Part shown: positions 1-6,412 of the stretch, piece by piece
How positions within the stretch are numbered: position 1 is the first letter of the stretch
Layout of the letters: every line of letters begins with the position of its first letter
NCBI GenBank assembly: GCA_964366725.1
Contig: CAYIUL010000006.1
Coordinates: 1 to 18,605 of the forward strand
Direction: 5' to 3'
DNA: 18,605 nucleotides
Origin: JACPAB01 sp964366725
GTDB lineage: Bacteria; Patescibacteriota; Minisyncoccia; 2-02-FULL-40-12; GWA2-44-9
Translations under genes and position numbers: made by a program
Notes under the pieces: model-generated
The model's input: only the letters and a program-made list of their open reading frames with translations
What the model was told of the DNA's origin: nothing
Database searches by the model: none

Positions 1-116
1 CCCGAATACTTGGAGGGCAGAACCCCAAAGAAAAATGTCCTTTCCTTTTTCAGAAAAAATTGGTCGCGCGCAAATCAGAAAAGCAAGGAGTGTTTTCTTT
101 CGGGGTTGCCGAGCGG
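1..116. other. Left edge, no gene recognised; weak inverted repeat
   Basis: I see no convincing gene here. The open frames that cross this stretch also run through the tRNA-Gly gene and have no recognisable product. AACCCCAAAG (21-30) and CTTTCGGGGTT (97-107) form an imperfect inverted repeat about 65 bases apart. It lies downstream of the minus-strand tRNA, so it could belong to the tail of that transcript. There is no T-run typical of a terminator. Confidence 0.4.
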
Positions 117-187
117 AGCGGGATACGGGAATCGAACCCGTCTCTTAACCTTGGGAAGGTCACGTATTACCACTATACGAATCCCGC
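117..187 (-). tRNA. tRNA-Gly (anticodon CCC)
   Basis: On the minus strand the acceptor arms GCGGGAT (187-181) and ATCCCGC (124-118) pair perfectly. A T arm with GGTTCGATTCCC and an anticodon arm with loop TTCCCAA give anticodon CCC, reading GGG. The discriminator base is U (position 117), as is usual for bacterial tRNA-Gly. The next bases are CCG, so the CCA end is not encoded and must be added by nucleotidyltransferase. Length is 71 nt. Confidence 0.95.
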
Positions 188-206
188 AATTGTATATTTC
201 ACATAC

Positions 207-215
207 ATTTTATCA
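207..215 (-). promoter_or_regulatory. Probable extended -10 promoter of tRNA-Gly
   Basis: The minus strand reads TGA-TAAAAT (215-207), an extended -10 element that places the transcript start near 200, about 13 bases before the tRNA. I see no clear -35. A second AT-rich hexamer (TACAAT, 194-189) is too close to the tRNA 5' end to serve. Confidence 0.4.
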
Positions 216-254
216 AAAATTATCGTTTTCTCCAGCATGTGACCACTTTTAAAC

Positions 255-284
255 TTTACACTGGTCGACCAAAGATAGTATACT
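255..284 (+). promoter_or_regulatory. Promoter of the HNH gene, predicted leaderless
   Basis: TTTACA (255-260), an 18-base spacer and TATACT (279-284) make a near-consensus sigma70-type promoter. The -10 ends 6 bases before the ATG at 291, so transcription should begin at the A of the start codon. No Shine-Dalgarno sequence precedes the ATG. Confidence 0.7.
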
Positions 285-290
285 TAAAGT

Positions 291-746
291 ATGCCGAATC
301 CCAAAAAGCCGAGGCCGAATTGTCCCGTTTGTAGCAAGGAACCAGAACGTTCTTACTATAGATATTGTAGTAACTCTTGTCAGCAGGAATATCAATACAG
401 AAATTATATTGAAAAGTGGAAAAATGGTGGAAAGAACGGTCTAAATAGCATAGGATTAGTATCGCCTTATATAAAGAAATATTTGCGCAGAAAGTTTGGA
501 GATAGATGTTGTTTGTGTGGTTGGTCAAAAGTTAACACTATAACTGGCAAGGTCCCACTAGTTGCTGACCACATTGATGGTAATTGGCGAAATAACACAG
601 AAGAGAACTTGCGCTTAATTTGCCCAAACTGCGATGCGCTTAGTCCAACTTTTGCAGCACTAAATAAAGGTAGGGGAAGAATAAATAGGGCTATAAGTGA
701 AAGGGCCAAAGAAGGGCGTTTATTGGCTGTATCAATGCCGAAGTAG
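291..746 (+). CDS. HNH endonuclease
   Basis: 151 residues. An N-terminal Cys cluster (C11-x2-C14 and C26-x3-C30) looks like a zinc finger. The C-terminal part is an HNH module: C73/C74-x-C76 as zinc ligands, D93-H94 as the catalytic metal site, the Asn-rich stretch 98-106, and C111-x2-C114. The third position of the motif is Asp (D115) instead of His, a variant I recall in phage-type HNH proteins. The predicted role is DNA cleavage, either as a free-standing homing-type nuclease or in defence; the sequence does not decide. It sits alone between two tRNA genes. Its last three codons and stop (737-746) are also the first ten bases of tRNA-Thr, so maturing the tRNA from the same transcript would remove the HNH stop codon. 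The start is fixed by the promoter. Confidence 0.85.
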   Translation: MPNPKKPRPNCPVCSKEPERSYYRYCSNSCQQEYQYRNYIEKWKNGGKNGLNSIGLVSPYIKKYLRRKFGDRCCLCGWSKVNTITGKVPLVADHIDGNWRNNTEENLRLICPNCDALSPTFAALNKGRGRINRAISERAKEGRLLAVSMPK

Positions 747-807
747 TTCAATGGCAGAACATTGCTTTCGTAAAGCAGAAACGTGGGTTCGATTCCCACC
801 TTCGGCT
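737..807 (+). tRNA. tRNA-Thr (anticodon CGT)
   Basis: Acceptor arms GCCGAAG (737-743) and CTTCGGC (800-806) pair perfectly. D stem GTTC/GAAC, anticodon loop TTCGTAA (anticodon CGT, reading ACG) and T arm GTGGG-TTCGATT-CCCAC are all present. CCA is encoded at 808-810. The discriminator base is U, whereas E. coli tRNA-Thr has A. The gene overlaps the HNH stop codon at its 5' end, and the prfB start codon lies one base after the CCA. It is therefore probably cut out of a polycistronic transcript. Confidence 0.95.
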
Positions 808-811
808 CCAA

Positions 812-1564
812 ATGTCCAACTTTCGTTACGACAACAATAAGGCCATACTTTCATTCCATTCGGGAGCCGGTGGTGTTGACGCGCAGGATTGGACATCGAT
901 GCTTATAAGGATGTATCAAAAACTGTCCCAGCGAAAAGGATGGCGGTTTTCTGTTCTCGACCAGTCCTTTGGCGAACAAAACGGCACCAAAAATGCGGTC
1001 TGTGAAATTACCGGTCCGGATGTCTATACCGTGCTTCAAAGCGAATCAGGAGTTCATCGCCTTGTCCGAATGTCCCCGTTCTCCGCTAAAAAACTCAGGC
1101 ACACTTCCTTTGCTTTAGTTGAGGTATTGCCGGAACTAAAAGACGTTGGCATAAAGGTTAACTCTCAAGACCTGAAAATTGACACCTTCCGTTCATCCGG
1201 CCCCGGCGGGCAGAATGTAAATAAATTGGAAACAGCCGTCCGAATAACTCATATTCCCACTAACACCGTGGCGGCGGTCCAGTCGGAGCGTTCACAGCAG
1301 CAAAATAAGGAAAAGGCCATGGATTTGTTGCTTTCCCGCTTGGCACAAAGAATGGAAAAGGATAAAATAAAAGAACTCGCGCAGTTAAAGCCGGAACTGA
1401 AATCCGGCTCGATAGAATGGGGAAGCCAGATAAGGTCCTATGTGCTCCACCCGTATCAAATGGTAAAAGACCACAGAACGGGAATAAAGTCATCCCAGCC
1501 GGACAAGGTCCTGGACGGTGATTTGGATAAGTTCATCGAAGCCGGTCAAAAACAGAATAAATAA
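812..1564 (+). CDS. prfB: Peptide chain release factor 2, lacking domain 1
   Basis: Class I release factor for UAA/UGA. The 250-residue product has the RF2 tripeptide anticodon SPF at 88-90 and the peptidyl-hydrolysis motif GGQ at 132-134, followed by a normal C-terminal part with WGSQIRSYV and LDGDLDKFIEA. RF2 is usually about 365 residues. This one begins where domain 2 begins (GAGGVDAQDW at 18-27) and lacks the helical domain 1 of about 115 residues, including the usual frameshift site. The frame stays open upstream through the tRNA back to TGA at 698-700 but has no ATG, GTG or TTG placed as a credible start and no RF2-like residues. The ATG at 812 is therefore the best start. No Shine-Dalgarno is possible, since the upstream sequence is the tRNA 3' end. 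The stop overlaps the ftsE start (TAATG), which implies coupling. Confidence 0.85.
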   Translation: MSNFRYDNNKAILSFHSGAGGVDAQDWTSMLIRMYQKLSQRKGWRFSVLDQSFGEQNGTKNAVCEITGPDVYTVLQSESGVHRLVRMSPFSAKKLRHTSFALVEVLPELKDVGIKVNSQDLKIDTFRSSGPGGQNVNKLETAVRITHIPTNTVAAVQSERSQQQNKEKAMDLLLSRLAQRMEKDKIKELAQLKPELKSGSIEWGSQIRSYVLHPYQMVKDHRTGIKSSQPDKVLDGDLDKFIEAGQKQNK

Positions 1565-2247
1565 TGATAGAGCTCAAAGACGTTTATACAATTTATGACG
1601 ATGAAATAGAAGTGTTGAACGGCATCAACCTTCATATCAAGGACGGTGAGTTCGTGTCAGTTGTCGGCCCGTCTGGAGCCGGTAAATCCACGCTCTTGCG
1701 TCTTATGACCAGGGAGATCCTTCCCTATCAGGGCCAGGTTATTATCGATGGCGTCAATATCGTGGAACTGCCGTCCAAAGCCATCCCTCTTTTGAGAAGA
1801 AAGATCGGAACCATATATCAGGATTTTAAGCTTCTTTCCAATAAAACCGCATTCGAGAACGTGGCTTTTGCCATGGAGGTTTGCGGAATGGATGAGCATG
1901 AGATAGGTAACGACGTTCCGAAAGTTCTGGGCATTGTCGGCCTGAACGACAAGCTCAACAGCTTCCCTCACCAGATGTCGGGAGGGGAGAAGCAGAGATT
2001 AGCCATAGCCCGGGCTCTGATACACAGGCCGAGGATAATTTTGGCCGATGAACCGACCGGTAATCTGGACATGGTCAACGGCTATGATGTGGTAAAATTA
2101 TTAACGAAGATAAATGAGCTGGGGACTACCGTTATTCTGGCCACCCACAACAAGGATGTGGTTAATACCATAGGCAAAAGAGTTATCAGCATGGAGAAGG
2201 GCAGGGTGGTCAAGGACCAGGTTGTGAACGGCAAATACATATTATAA
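1564..2247 (+). CDS. ftsE: Cell division ATP-binding protein FtsE
   Basis: 227 residues, full length for the family. Walker A GPSGAGKST is at 35-43, the Q-loop at Q86, the ABC signature MSGGEKQRLAIARAL at 138-152, and Walker B IILADEP at 158-164 followed by TGNLD. FtsE is the cytoplasmic ATPase of the FtsEX complex, which with FtsX controls peptidoglycan hydrolases at the division septum. The order prfB-ftsE-ftsX is seen in several bacterial groups. The ATG overlaps the prfB stop by one base, and ftsX follows after 17 bases, so the three are almost surely one operon. Confidence 0.95.
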   Translation: MIELKDVYTIYDDEIEVLNGINLHIKDGEFVSVVGPSGAGKSTLLRLMTREILPYQGQVIIDGVNIVELPSKAIPLLRRKIGTIYQDFKLLSNKTAFENVAFAMEVCGMDEHEIGNDVPKVLGIVGLNDKLNSFPHQMSGGEKQRLAIARALIHRPRIILADEPTGNLDMVNGYDVVKLLTKINELGTTVILATHNKDVVNTIGKRVISMEKGRVVKDQVVNGKYIL

Positions 2248-2264
2248 GTTTAAAGATCAAAGAC

Positions 2265-3173
2265 ATGAGAGAGCATTTAAACAGGGTTTTTAAAGTAGGG
2301 TGGACGAATTTCAAAAGGAATTCATATTTAAGCTTCGGCACGACCGGGGTCATGGCTCTTGTGCTGATGCTCTTTTCCGGTCTGATGGTGGTCAATTTCC
2401 TTTCCTCGACCATTATCGGCAGTTTGGAAGATAAGGTGGACATAAGCGTCTATTTCAAGAACGAAGCGTCGGAGGTGGAGATAAGAGAGGTCCGTCAGCA
2501 GCTTGAAAATTTCGGCTCTGTCGCGAGGGTCGAGTATATCTCGCGCGACCAGGCCCTGGAGGACTTCAAGCAAAGGCACGCCGGAGACGCTCTTATCCAG
2601 GAATCGCTGGCGGAACTGGAGGACAATCCTCTTCAGGCGTCTTTGAACGTCAAAGCAACCGATTCTTCCAAGTATCCGGCCATAGTCGAATTTCTCGAGG
2701 CCAATAAGTTCAGGAGCTTGGTGGACAAAATAAGTTTCTATGAGAATGAGCAGGTTATCAGAAGGGTCCAGAACATTTCCAACGGCATGCGCAACTGGGG
2801 ATTTTTGGCGACGATGGTCCTGGCCGTGGTGGCGGTGCTGGTTACCTTCAATACCATCCGTCTGACGATATATAACCAGAGGCAGGAAATAGAAATAATG
2901 CGCCTGGTCGGCGGCTCGAACTGGCACATCAAAGCGCCGTATCTGGTGGAGGGCGGACTGTATGGAGCTTTTGCCGCGGCAATTACGCTTGTCATCTTCT
3001 ATCCCGTGGCATACTTCGTATCTCCGAAAGTGGGATCACTCATGCCCGGCGTGAGCTTGATAGGATATTTTGTCTCTAACGGTCTTCAATATGTGTTCCT
3101 AGTTGCTTTCGTCGGCATACTCCTGGGTGTTGCCTCCAGTTTCGTGGCAATACGCCGCTTTCTCAAAATTTAA
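2265..3173 (+). CDS. ftsX: Cell division protein FtsX
   Basis: 302 residues, the usual size. The topology is typical of FtsX: a short cytoplasmic N-terminus, TM1 at about 27-47, a large extracellular domain at about 50-175, then TM2 (178-198), TM3 (230-252) and TM4 (275-297). The stretch around IYNQRQEIEIMRLVGGSNW (202-220) is the conserved coupling segment after TM2. It pairs with FtsE and passes a signal across the membrane to cell-wall hydrolases or their activators. No Shine-Dalgarno is evident; translation probably depends on the upstream cistron. Confidence 0.95.
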   Translation: MREHLNRVFKVGWTNFKRNSYLSFGTTGVMALVLMLFSGLMVVNFLSSTIIGSLEDKVDISVYFKNEASEVEIREVRQQLENFGSVARVEYISRDQALEDFKQRHAGDALIQESLAELEDNPLQASLNVKATDSSKYPAIVEFLEANKFRSLVDKISFYENEQVIRRVQNISNGMRNWGFLATMVLAVVAVLVTFNTIRLTIYNQRQEIEIMRLVGGSNWHIKAPYLVEGGLYGAFAAAITLVIFYPVAYFVSPKVGSLMPGVSLIGYFVSNGLQYVFLVAFVGILLGVASSFVAIRRFLKI

Positions 3174-3179
3174 TAGATA

Positions 3180-3207
3180 TTGCCAAAATTCTCTGAAATA
3201 GTAAGAT
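3180..3207 (+). promoter_or_regulatory. Possible promoter of the 67-residue gene
   Basis: TTGCCA (3180-3185), a 16-base spacer and TAAGAT (3202-3207). This would give a leader of about 25 bases carrying GAGG (3230-3233), one of the few Shine-Dalgarno-like sites in the window, 5 bases before the ATG. Confidence 0.35.
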
Positions 3208-3238
3208 ACCGCCAGGTTCTTTTTTATTTGAGGATAAA

Positions 3239-3442
3239 ATGATTGCCCACGACCTTCGCGGTAAGACATTTACTGTAGTTGAGGTTTTCAAAACAAAATA
3301 TAAGCTTCAGCTTTTACTTCGTGACGAAGCCGGAAGAGAGCACCGTCTTATAACGGAAGAAAAAGCAGGCCTCGGAGCCGATAGTGGTTGGTACTCTTGG
3401 ACCGAAGTCACGTTTGACGGCGATACGTTATTGAAGACATAA
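3239..3442 (+). CDS. Small hypothetical protein (67 aa)
   Basis: I do not recognise this family. The product is soluble, with alternating hydrophobic and charged residues that suggest a small beta-rich fold (FTVVEVF, KLQLLL, WYSWTEVTF). It has no signal peptide and no Cys. GAGG five bases before the ATG supports the start. It lies 65 bases after ftsX. Its TAA stop (3440-3442) touches the terminator stem, so it is the last gene of its transcript. Confidence 0.65.
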   Translation: MIAHDLRGKTFTVVEVFKTKYKLQLLLRDEAGREHRLITEEKAGLGADSGWYSWTEVTFDGDTLLKT

Positions 3443-3465
3443 GGCGTTGAAAAAACGCCTTTTTT
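3441..3465 (+). terminator. Rho-independent terminator
   Basis: AAGGCGTT (3441-3448), loop GAAAA, AACGCCTT (3454-3461), with a run of six T (3460-3465). It ends the 67-residue gene. Its arm and loop also contain the -35 of the next tRNA. Confidence 0.85.
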
Positions 3466-3475
3466 GTTGTAGAAT
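3447..3475 (+). promoter_or_regulatory. Promoter of tRNA-Gln, embedded in a terminator
   Basis: TTGAAA (3447-3452), 17 bases, TAGAAT (3470-3475). The predicted start at about 3482 is 3 bases before the tRNA. The -35 hexamer is made of the last two arm bases and the loop of the preceding terminator. Confidence 0.65.
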
Positions 3476-3484
3476 TATTCATAT

Positions 3485-3555
3485 TGCCGGGTCTTCTAAC
3501 GGTAGGAATATGGACTCTGAATCCATCAATCTTGGTTCGAATCCAAGCCCGGCAG
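3485..3555 (+). tRNA. tRNA-Gln (anticodon CTG)
   Basis: Acceptor arms TGCCGGG (3485-3491) and CCCGGCA (3548-3554) pair. The anticodon arm ATGGA-CTCTGAA-TCCAT gives anticodon CTG (CAG codon). The T arm carries GGTTCGAATCC. The U1-A72 pair and the G discriminator are known GlnRS identity features. CCA is not encoded (CTC follows). Confidence 0.95.
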
Positions 3556-3641
3556 CTCTGCAAAGAAGAAATTAAATCCAGGCCCAGCTGCACCAGTCAG
3601 CGCAGTATCGAGAGACCGGAGAGCGTATTTTGCTATCAAAA

Positions 3642-4280
3642 ATGGAAAATACAGAATTCGAAATAAGTATACGTGTTATTTTTTCTGATCAAATCAGAGA
3701 GATTCTTAAACGTGAAAAAGTCCGCTTTGTTAGAGAATATGGAAGTAGTTATAAGTCAGAACCTCATATTACCTTGTACTTGGATCGGTATGAGAAAGAA
3801 GGACTTCGTAAGGTTATCGAGGATCTTCAAAAATTAAGATTTGAACCTTTTACTTTTTCGTTGCTTTCTCCAAGTGTGCGCATTGAAACAGATCGCCATC
3901 AGAACCTGTATGTGATGGATGTTTCTGATAGAGAAAAATTTAGCCGGCTTCATGATGAAGTTTCACGAATAGCTATCCCATATCGAAGCTTCTTGTTGCG
4001 CGAAAAGACCCGGTGCCGATTAGAACAGCAGGGAATTCAGACCGATGGTATGAGGGTGAACATGCCTGAAGAAATAGATGATTTTGACCCACACATTACT
4101 CTCGGCGAGATTGATTTTGATAAACCGCAAGCCGAAATAACTGAGGTTCGGAACAATCTCAAGCAAATCCAAGGAGAAAAGATAACGGTTTCAAGCATCG
4201 AAGTATTTTTCTATGGAAAAGAAACCGGAGAGGAAAAATTTAAGTTAATTGAGCGGGTATCCATATCACTTCAGCATTGA
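3642..4280 (+). CDS. 2H phosphoesterase superfamily protein (LigT/CPDase-like)
   Basis: 212 residues from the ATG at 3642; an in-frame TTG four codons earlier (3630) is a less likely start. Two PHITL motifs, with H42/T44 and H151/T153, are the paired H-x-T signatures of the 2H fold. This fold covers 2'-5' RNA ligase-like proteins, cyclic phosphodiesterases and related RNA or nucleotide phosphoesterases. The spacing of about 110 residues between motifs suits a single bilobed domain. The exact substrate cannot be read from the sequence. There is no signal peptide, so it is likely cytoplasmic. It stands between tRNA-Gln and a CYTH-domain gene; both neighbours involve RNA or phosphorylated small molecules. 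It reads as more AT-rich than the ftsEX genes, which could mean separate acquisition. Confidence 0.8.
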   Translation: MENTEFEISIRVIFSDQIREILKREKVRFVREYGSSYKSEPHITLYLDRYEKEGLRKVIEDLQKLRFEPFTFSLLSPSVRIETDRHQNLYVMDVSDREKFSRLHDEVSRIAIPYRSFLLREKTRCRLEQQGIQTDGMRVNMPEEIDDFDPHITLGEIDFDKPQAEITEVRNNLKQIQGEKITVSSIEVFFYGKETGEEKFKLIERVSISLQH

Positions 4281-4407
4281 CCAAGACGCGTCTAAATCGA
4301 TATAGAAATGTCGCTCGAAAATGCTTATAATACCTGAATATCCCTGGTCCTAGACCGGGACACACAGCCAGTTTGGTATCGATGGATTAGGACGGGTCAA
4401 TAAAACA
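4281..4407. promoter_or_regulatory. Intergenic leader before the CYTH gene
   Basis: TATAAT at 4326-4331 could start a leader of about 70 bases, though no good -35 is visible. The leader contains a 7-bp hairpin, CCTGGTC (4343-4349) with GACCGGG (4353-4359) across loop CTA, and the motif ACACAGCCAGTTT. That motif recurs with one change (ACACAGCCGGTTT) near 5086, ahead of the next gene. Confidence 0.35.
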
Positions 4408-5007
4408 ATGGAAACTGAACTTGAGGCAAAATTTTTAGATATTAATAAAGAGTCTTTCCGGGAGAAGCTAAAGGAGGTCGGAGCAACTCTTATATATCCA
4501 GAGCGCTTAATGAAGCGAAACGTTTTTGATTACCCAGATGAGAGATTAGAAAAAGAAGGTGCCTGGGTTCGGGTCAGAGACGAAGGTGATAATAAAATAA
4601 CCCTTAGTTATAAAAGATTAGTAGACAGAACCTTACAAGGCACAAAAGAAATAACTCTGGATGTGAGCAATTTTGACACAGCAACTAATTTTCTCCTGGC
4701 CATAGGATTAAAACAAGATGCCTATCAAGAAACAAAGCGTGAGAAATGGCAACTGAGGCAATCCGAGATTACTATCGATACTTGGCCTTGGGTTCCAACT
4801 TTTATAGAAATAGAATCATCCACCGAAGAGGAATTAAAAAAGACCTCAGAAGATTTAGGATTTGATTGGTCTAAAGCGATGCACGGAAGTGTCGAGACTG
4901 CGTATCAAAAATACTATGATGTTACCGAACAAGAAATTGATACCTGGGAATCTATTACTTTCGTTCCGGTCCCAGATTGGTTGGAGATAAAAAGAAGGAA
5001 AATTTGA
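4408..5007 (+). CDS. CYTH-domain protein (class IV adenylate cyclase / triphosphatase-like)
   Basis: 199 residues. The N-terminus carries the E-x-E-x-K signature (E4, E6, K8) that binds metal and triphosphate in CYTH tunnel enzymes. VRVRDEG and TLSYKR (about 54-71), KREKW, TIDTWPWVPTFIEIE (about 123-137) and the C-terminal YQKYYD fit successive strands of the beta tunnel. Family members hydrolyse thiamine triphosphate or inorganic triphosphate, or make cAMP; CyaB-type annotation is common for this size. Which reaction applies here is unknown. There is no signal peptide or TM segment. No Shine-Dalgarno precedes the ATG. Confidence 0.85.
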   Translation: METELEAKFLDINKESFREKLKEVGATLIYPERLMKRNVFDYPDERLEKEGAWVRVRDEGDNKITLSYKRLVDRTLQGTKEITLDVSNFDTATNFLLAIGLKQDAYQETKREKWQLRQSEITIDTWPWVPTFIEIESSTEEELKKTSEDLGFDWSKAMHGSVETAYQKYYDVTEQEIDTWESITFVPVPDWLEIKRRKI

Positions 5008-5176
5008 CTACCAACTTCTGACTATGACGAAGGGAGAATAGCCAGATATTTGAGATATAGCGAGCGGTTCTAATATCGTCCAAGATACACAGCCGGTTTA
5101 ATGGGGGAGTGGCTGTTTATAACCATATTTACGCCACACTTGGACTTTGATAGTATATTAGTATTAAATAAATACC

Positions 5177-5845
5177 GTGGTCCAGACACCCGTCAGGTTC
5201 AAAAAAGGCATCGCGATCGAGCTCCGAAGGAAGGGACTTTCGTATTCGGACATCCAAAATTCCATCAATCTCCCGAGATCGACCATTGCTTATTGGTTAA
5301 AAGACATCGAACTCTCGGATGAACAGAAAGAAAAATTAAAAGTGAAGCGAAGTCGGGTCGCAAAAGCCAATTCTGAAAAAAGAGTCGCAAGAATTTTGCG
5401 CGAGACGGAAGAGATAAAAAGATCGTCCGCTAAAGAGATCGGAGGTATCACCAAAAGAGAACTTTGGCTGATGGGCGTTATGCTATACTGGAGAGAAAGA
5501 TTTTTGCTTGGCAACGATAACGATCTGCGCAAAGGTGTTCGGTTTACAAGTTCCGATCCGGAGCTTATAAAGTTATTCTTGAAGTGGCTTCAGGAAATAG
5601 GAAAAATAGAAGACGAAGAGGTGGCGTTCGATATTTTTGTCAGCAAAGATAAAAAAGGTTCCATAGATAAAATTAAGGGCCATTGGTCATCTGTTACAGG
5701 TTTTTCCAAAGGGCATTTTAGTAGGGTATATTTTTATAAATCAGGAGGTTCAGAATTCGGTTTGCTTAGGACAAGGGTCAAGGCCAGTTCCCTGTTGGCC
5801 AGGCAGATAGCAGGATGGATAAAGGGGGTTCAAAAAAGTTTATAA
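5177..5845 (+). CDS. HTH-domain protein with unidentified C-terminal domain
   Basis: 222 residues, starting at GTG (no in-frame ATG nearby and no Shine-Dalgarno). Residues 11-42 (RRKGLSYSDIQNSINLPRST) form a resolvase-like helix-turn-helix of the kind that precedes IAYWLKDIELS in many patescibacterial proteins. A basic, probably helical linker follows (50-90). The C-terminal half (95-222) contains LWLMGVMLYWRE and VRFTSSDPELIKLFLKWLQ. This reminds me of LAGLIDADG-like DNA-binding folds in CPR genomes, but I cannot confirm that and no clear acidic catalytic pair stands out. It is probably DNA-binding, as a regulator or nuclease-like protein. It is the last gene before a promoter-rich gap. Confidence 0.65.
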   Translation: MVQTPVRFKKGIAIELRRKGLSYSDIQNSINLPRSTIAYWLKDIELSDEQKEKLKVKRSRVAKANSEKRVARILRETEEIKRSSAKEIGGITKRELWLMGVMLYWRERFLLGNDNDLRKGVRFTSSDPELIKLFLKWLQEIGKIEDEEVAFDIFVSKDKKGSIDKIKGHWSSVTGFSKGHFSRVYFYKSGGSEFGLLRTRVKASSLLARQIAGWIKGVQKSL

Positions 5846-5916
5846 AGTGTTTATAATTACTAATCTTTATAATGGTTAAGCTTAATAAACATTAGTAAAG
5901 AGTCGTATGAATTGCT

Positions 5917-5946
5917 TTGCCGACTTTGGTATAATACGAGTATAAT
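5917..5946 (+). promoter_or_regulatory. Promoter, predicted leaderless start at 5953
   Basis: TTGCCG (5917-5922), 18 bases, TATAAT (5941-5946), then 6 bases to the ATG. A second TATAAT at 5930-5935 with TGG in front (extended -10) could give a slightly longer RNA. No Shine-Dalgarno is present. Confidence 0.7.
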
Positions 5947-5952
5947 AACAAC

Positions 5953-6339
5953 ATGAAAATTATTAAATTTTTTGACCGTCTGGAAGATAAAGTTCGATTT
6001 ACTCTTAGCAGGCACCCGCTTATCTACACTTTCATAGGGGGTGTGGCCGTTGTTCTGTTCTGGAGAGGGGTTTGGAACACAGCGGATATGTTTCCATGGC
6101 TGACTGGTCCGGTATCGTTGCTAATAAGCACAGTCGTGCTTTTAATGATCGGGCTTTTCGTGTCCTTCTTTATAGGGGACCAGCAGATATTAAGCGGTAT
6201 GAGAAAAGAGAAAAAACTCATTGAAAAAACCAAAGAAGAGTTGGACGAAGAAGAAGTTTCTCTGCAAGAGATTCATAAAGAAGTCGAGGCCTTGGTTCGA
6301 AAACTGGAAGAAATAGCAAAAAAGATGTCTCACAGATGA
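5953..6339 (+). CDS. Two-TM membrane protein with C-terminal coiled coil
   Basis: 128 residues of unknown family. Two hydrophobic segments (about 24-42 and 51-75) are followed by a highly charged, heptad-like stretch (about 80-125, rich in K, E and L), a likely cytoplasmic coiled coil. No catalytic motif is seen. A dedicated promoter lies directly upstream. It lies ahead of two other envelope genes on the same strand, each apparently with its own start signal or close spacing, so a shared role at the cell surface is possible but unproven. Confidence 0.75.
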   Translation: MKIIKFFDRLEDKVRFTLSRHPLIYTFIGGVAVVLFWRGVWNTADMFPWLTGPVSLLISTVVLLMIGLFVSFFIGDQQILSGMRKEKKLIEKTKEELDEEEVSLQEIHKEVEALVRKLEEIAKKMSHR

Positions 6340-6377
6340 TTTTCCGGCCCTATCCGGGGATCGGTTTCGTTATCCAC

Positions 6378-6406
6378 TTGAAGAACTTTTTCCGGAATTA
6401 TACAAT
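6378..6406 (+). promoter_or_regulatory. Promoter, predicted leaderless start at 6413
   Basis: TTGAAG (6378-6383), 17 bases, TACAAT (6401-6406), then 6 bases to the ATG. No Shine-Dalgarno. Confidence 0.7.
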
Positions 6407-6412
6407 TGCCTT

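Noticed and set aside
10..252. Open reading frame of 80 residues at the left edge
   Set aside because: It runs through the tRNA-Gly gene on the opposite strand and has no family features or start signal.
467..811. Minus-strand open frame across the HNH gene and tRNA-Thr
   Set aside because: It is antisense to a clear HNH domain and a tRNA; its residues are a shadow of both.
2328..2927. 199-residue minus-strand frame over ftsX
   Set aside because: Antisense to well-supported ftsX, with His/Arg-rich low-quality protein sequence.
4335..4405. Possible tRNA: CCTGG-TCCTAGA-CCGGG looks like an anticodon arm with CTA
   Set aside because: There is no acceptor stem and no TTCRA T arm, and position 33 would be C. 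It is kept only as a hairpin.
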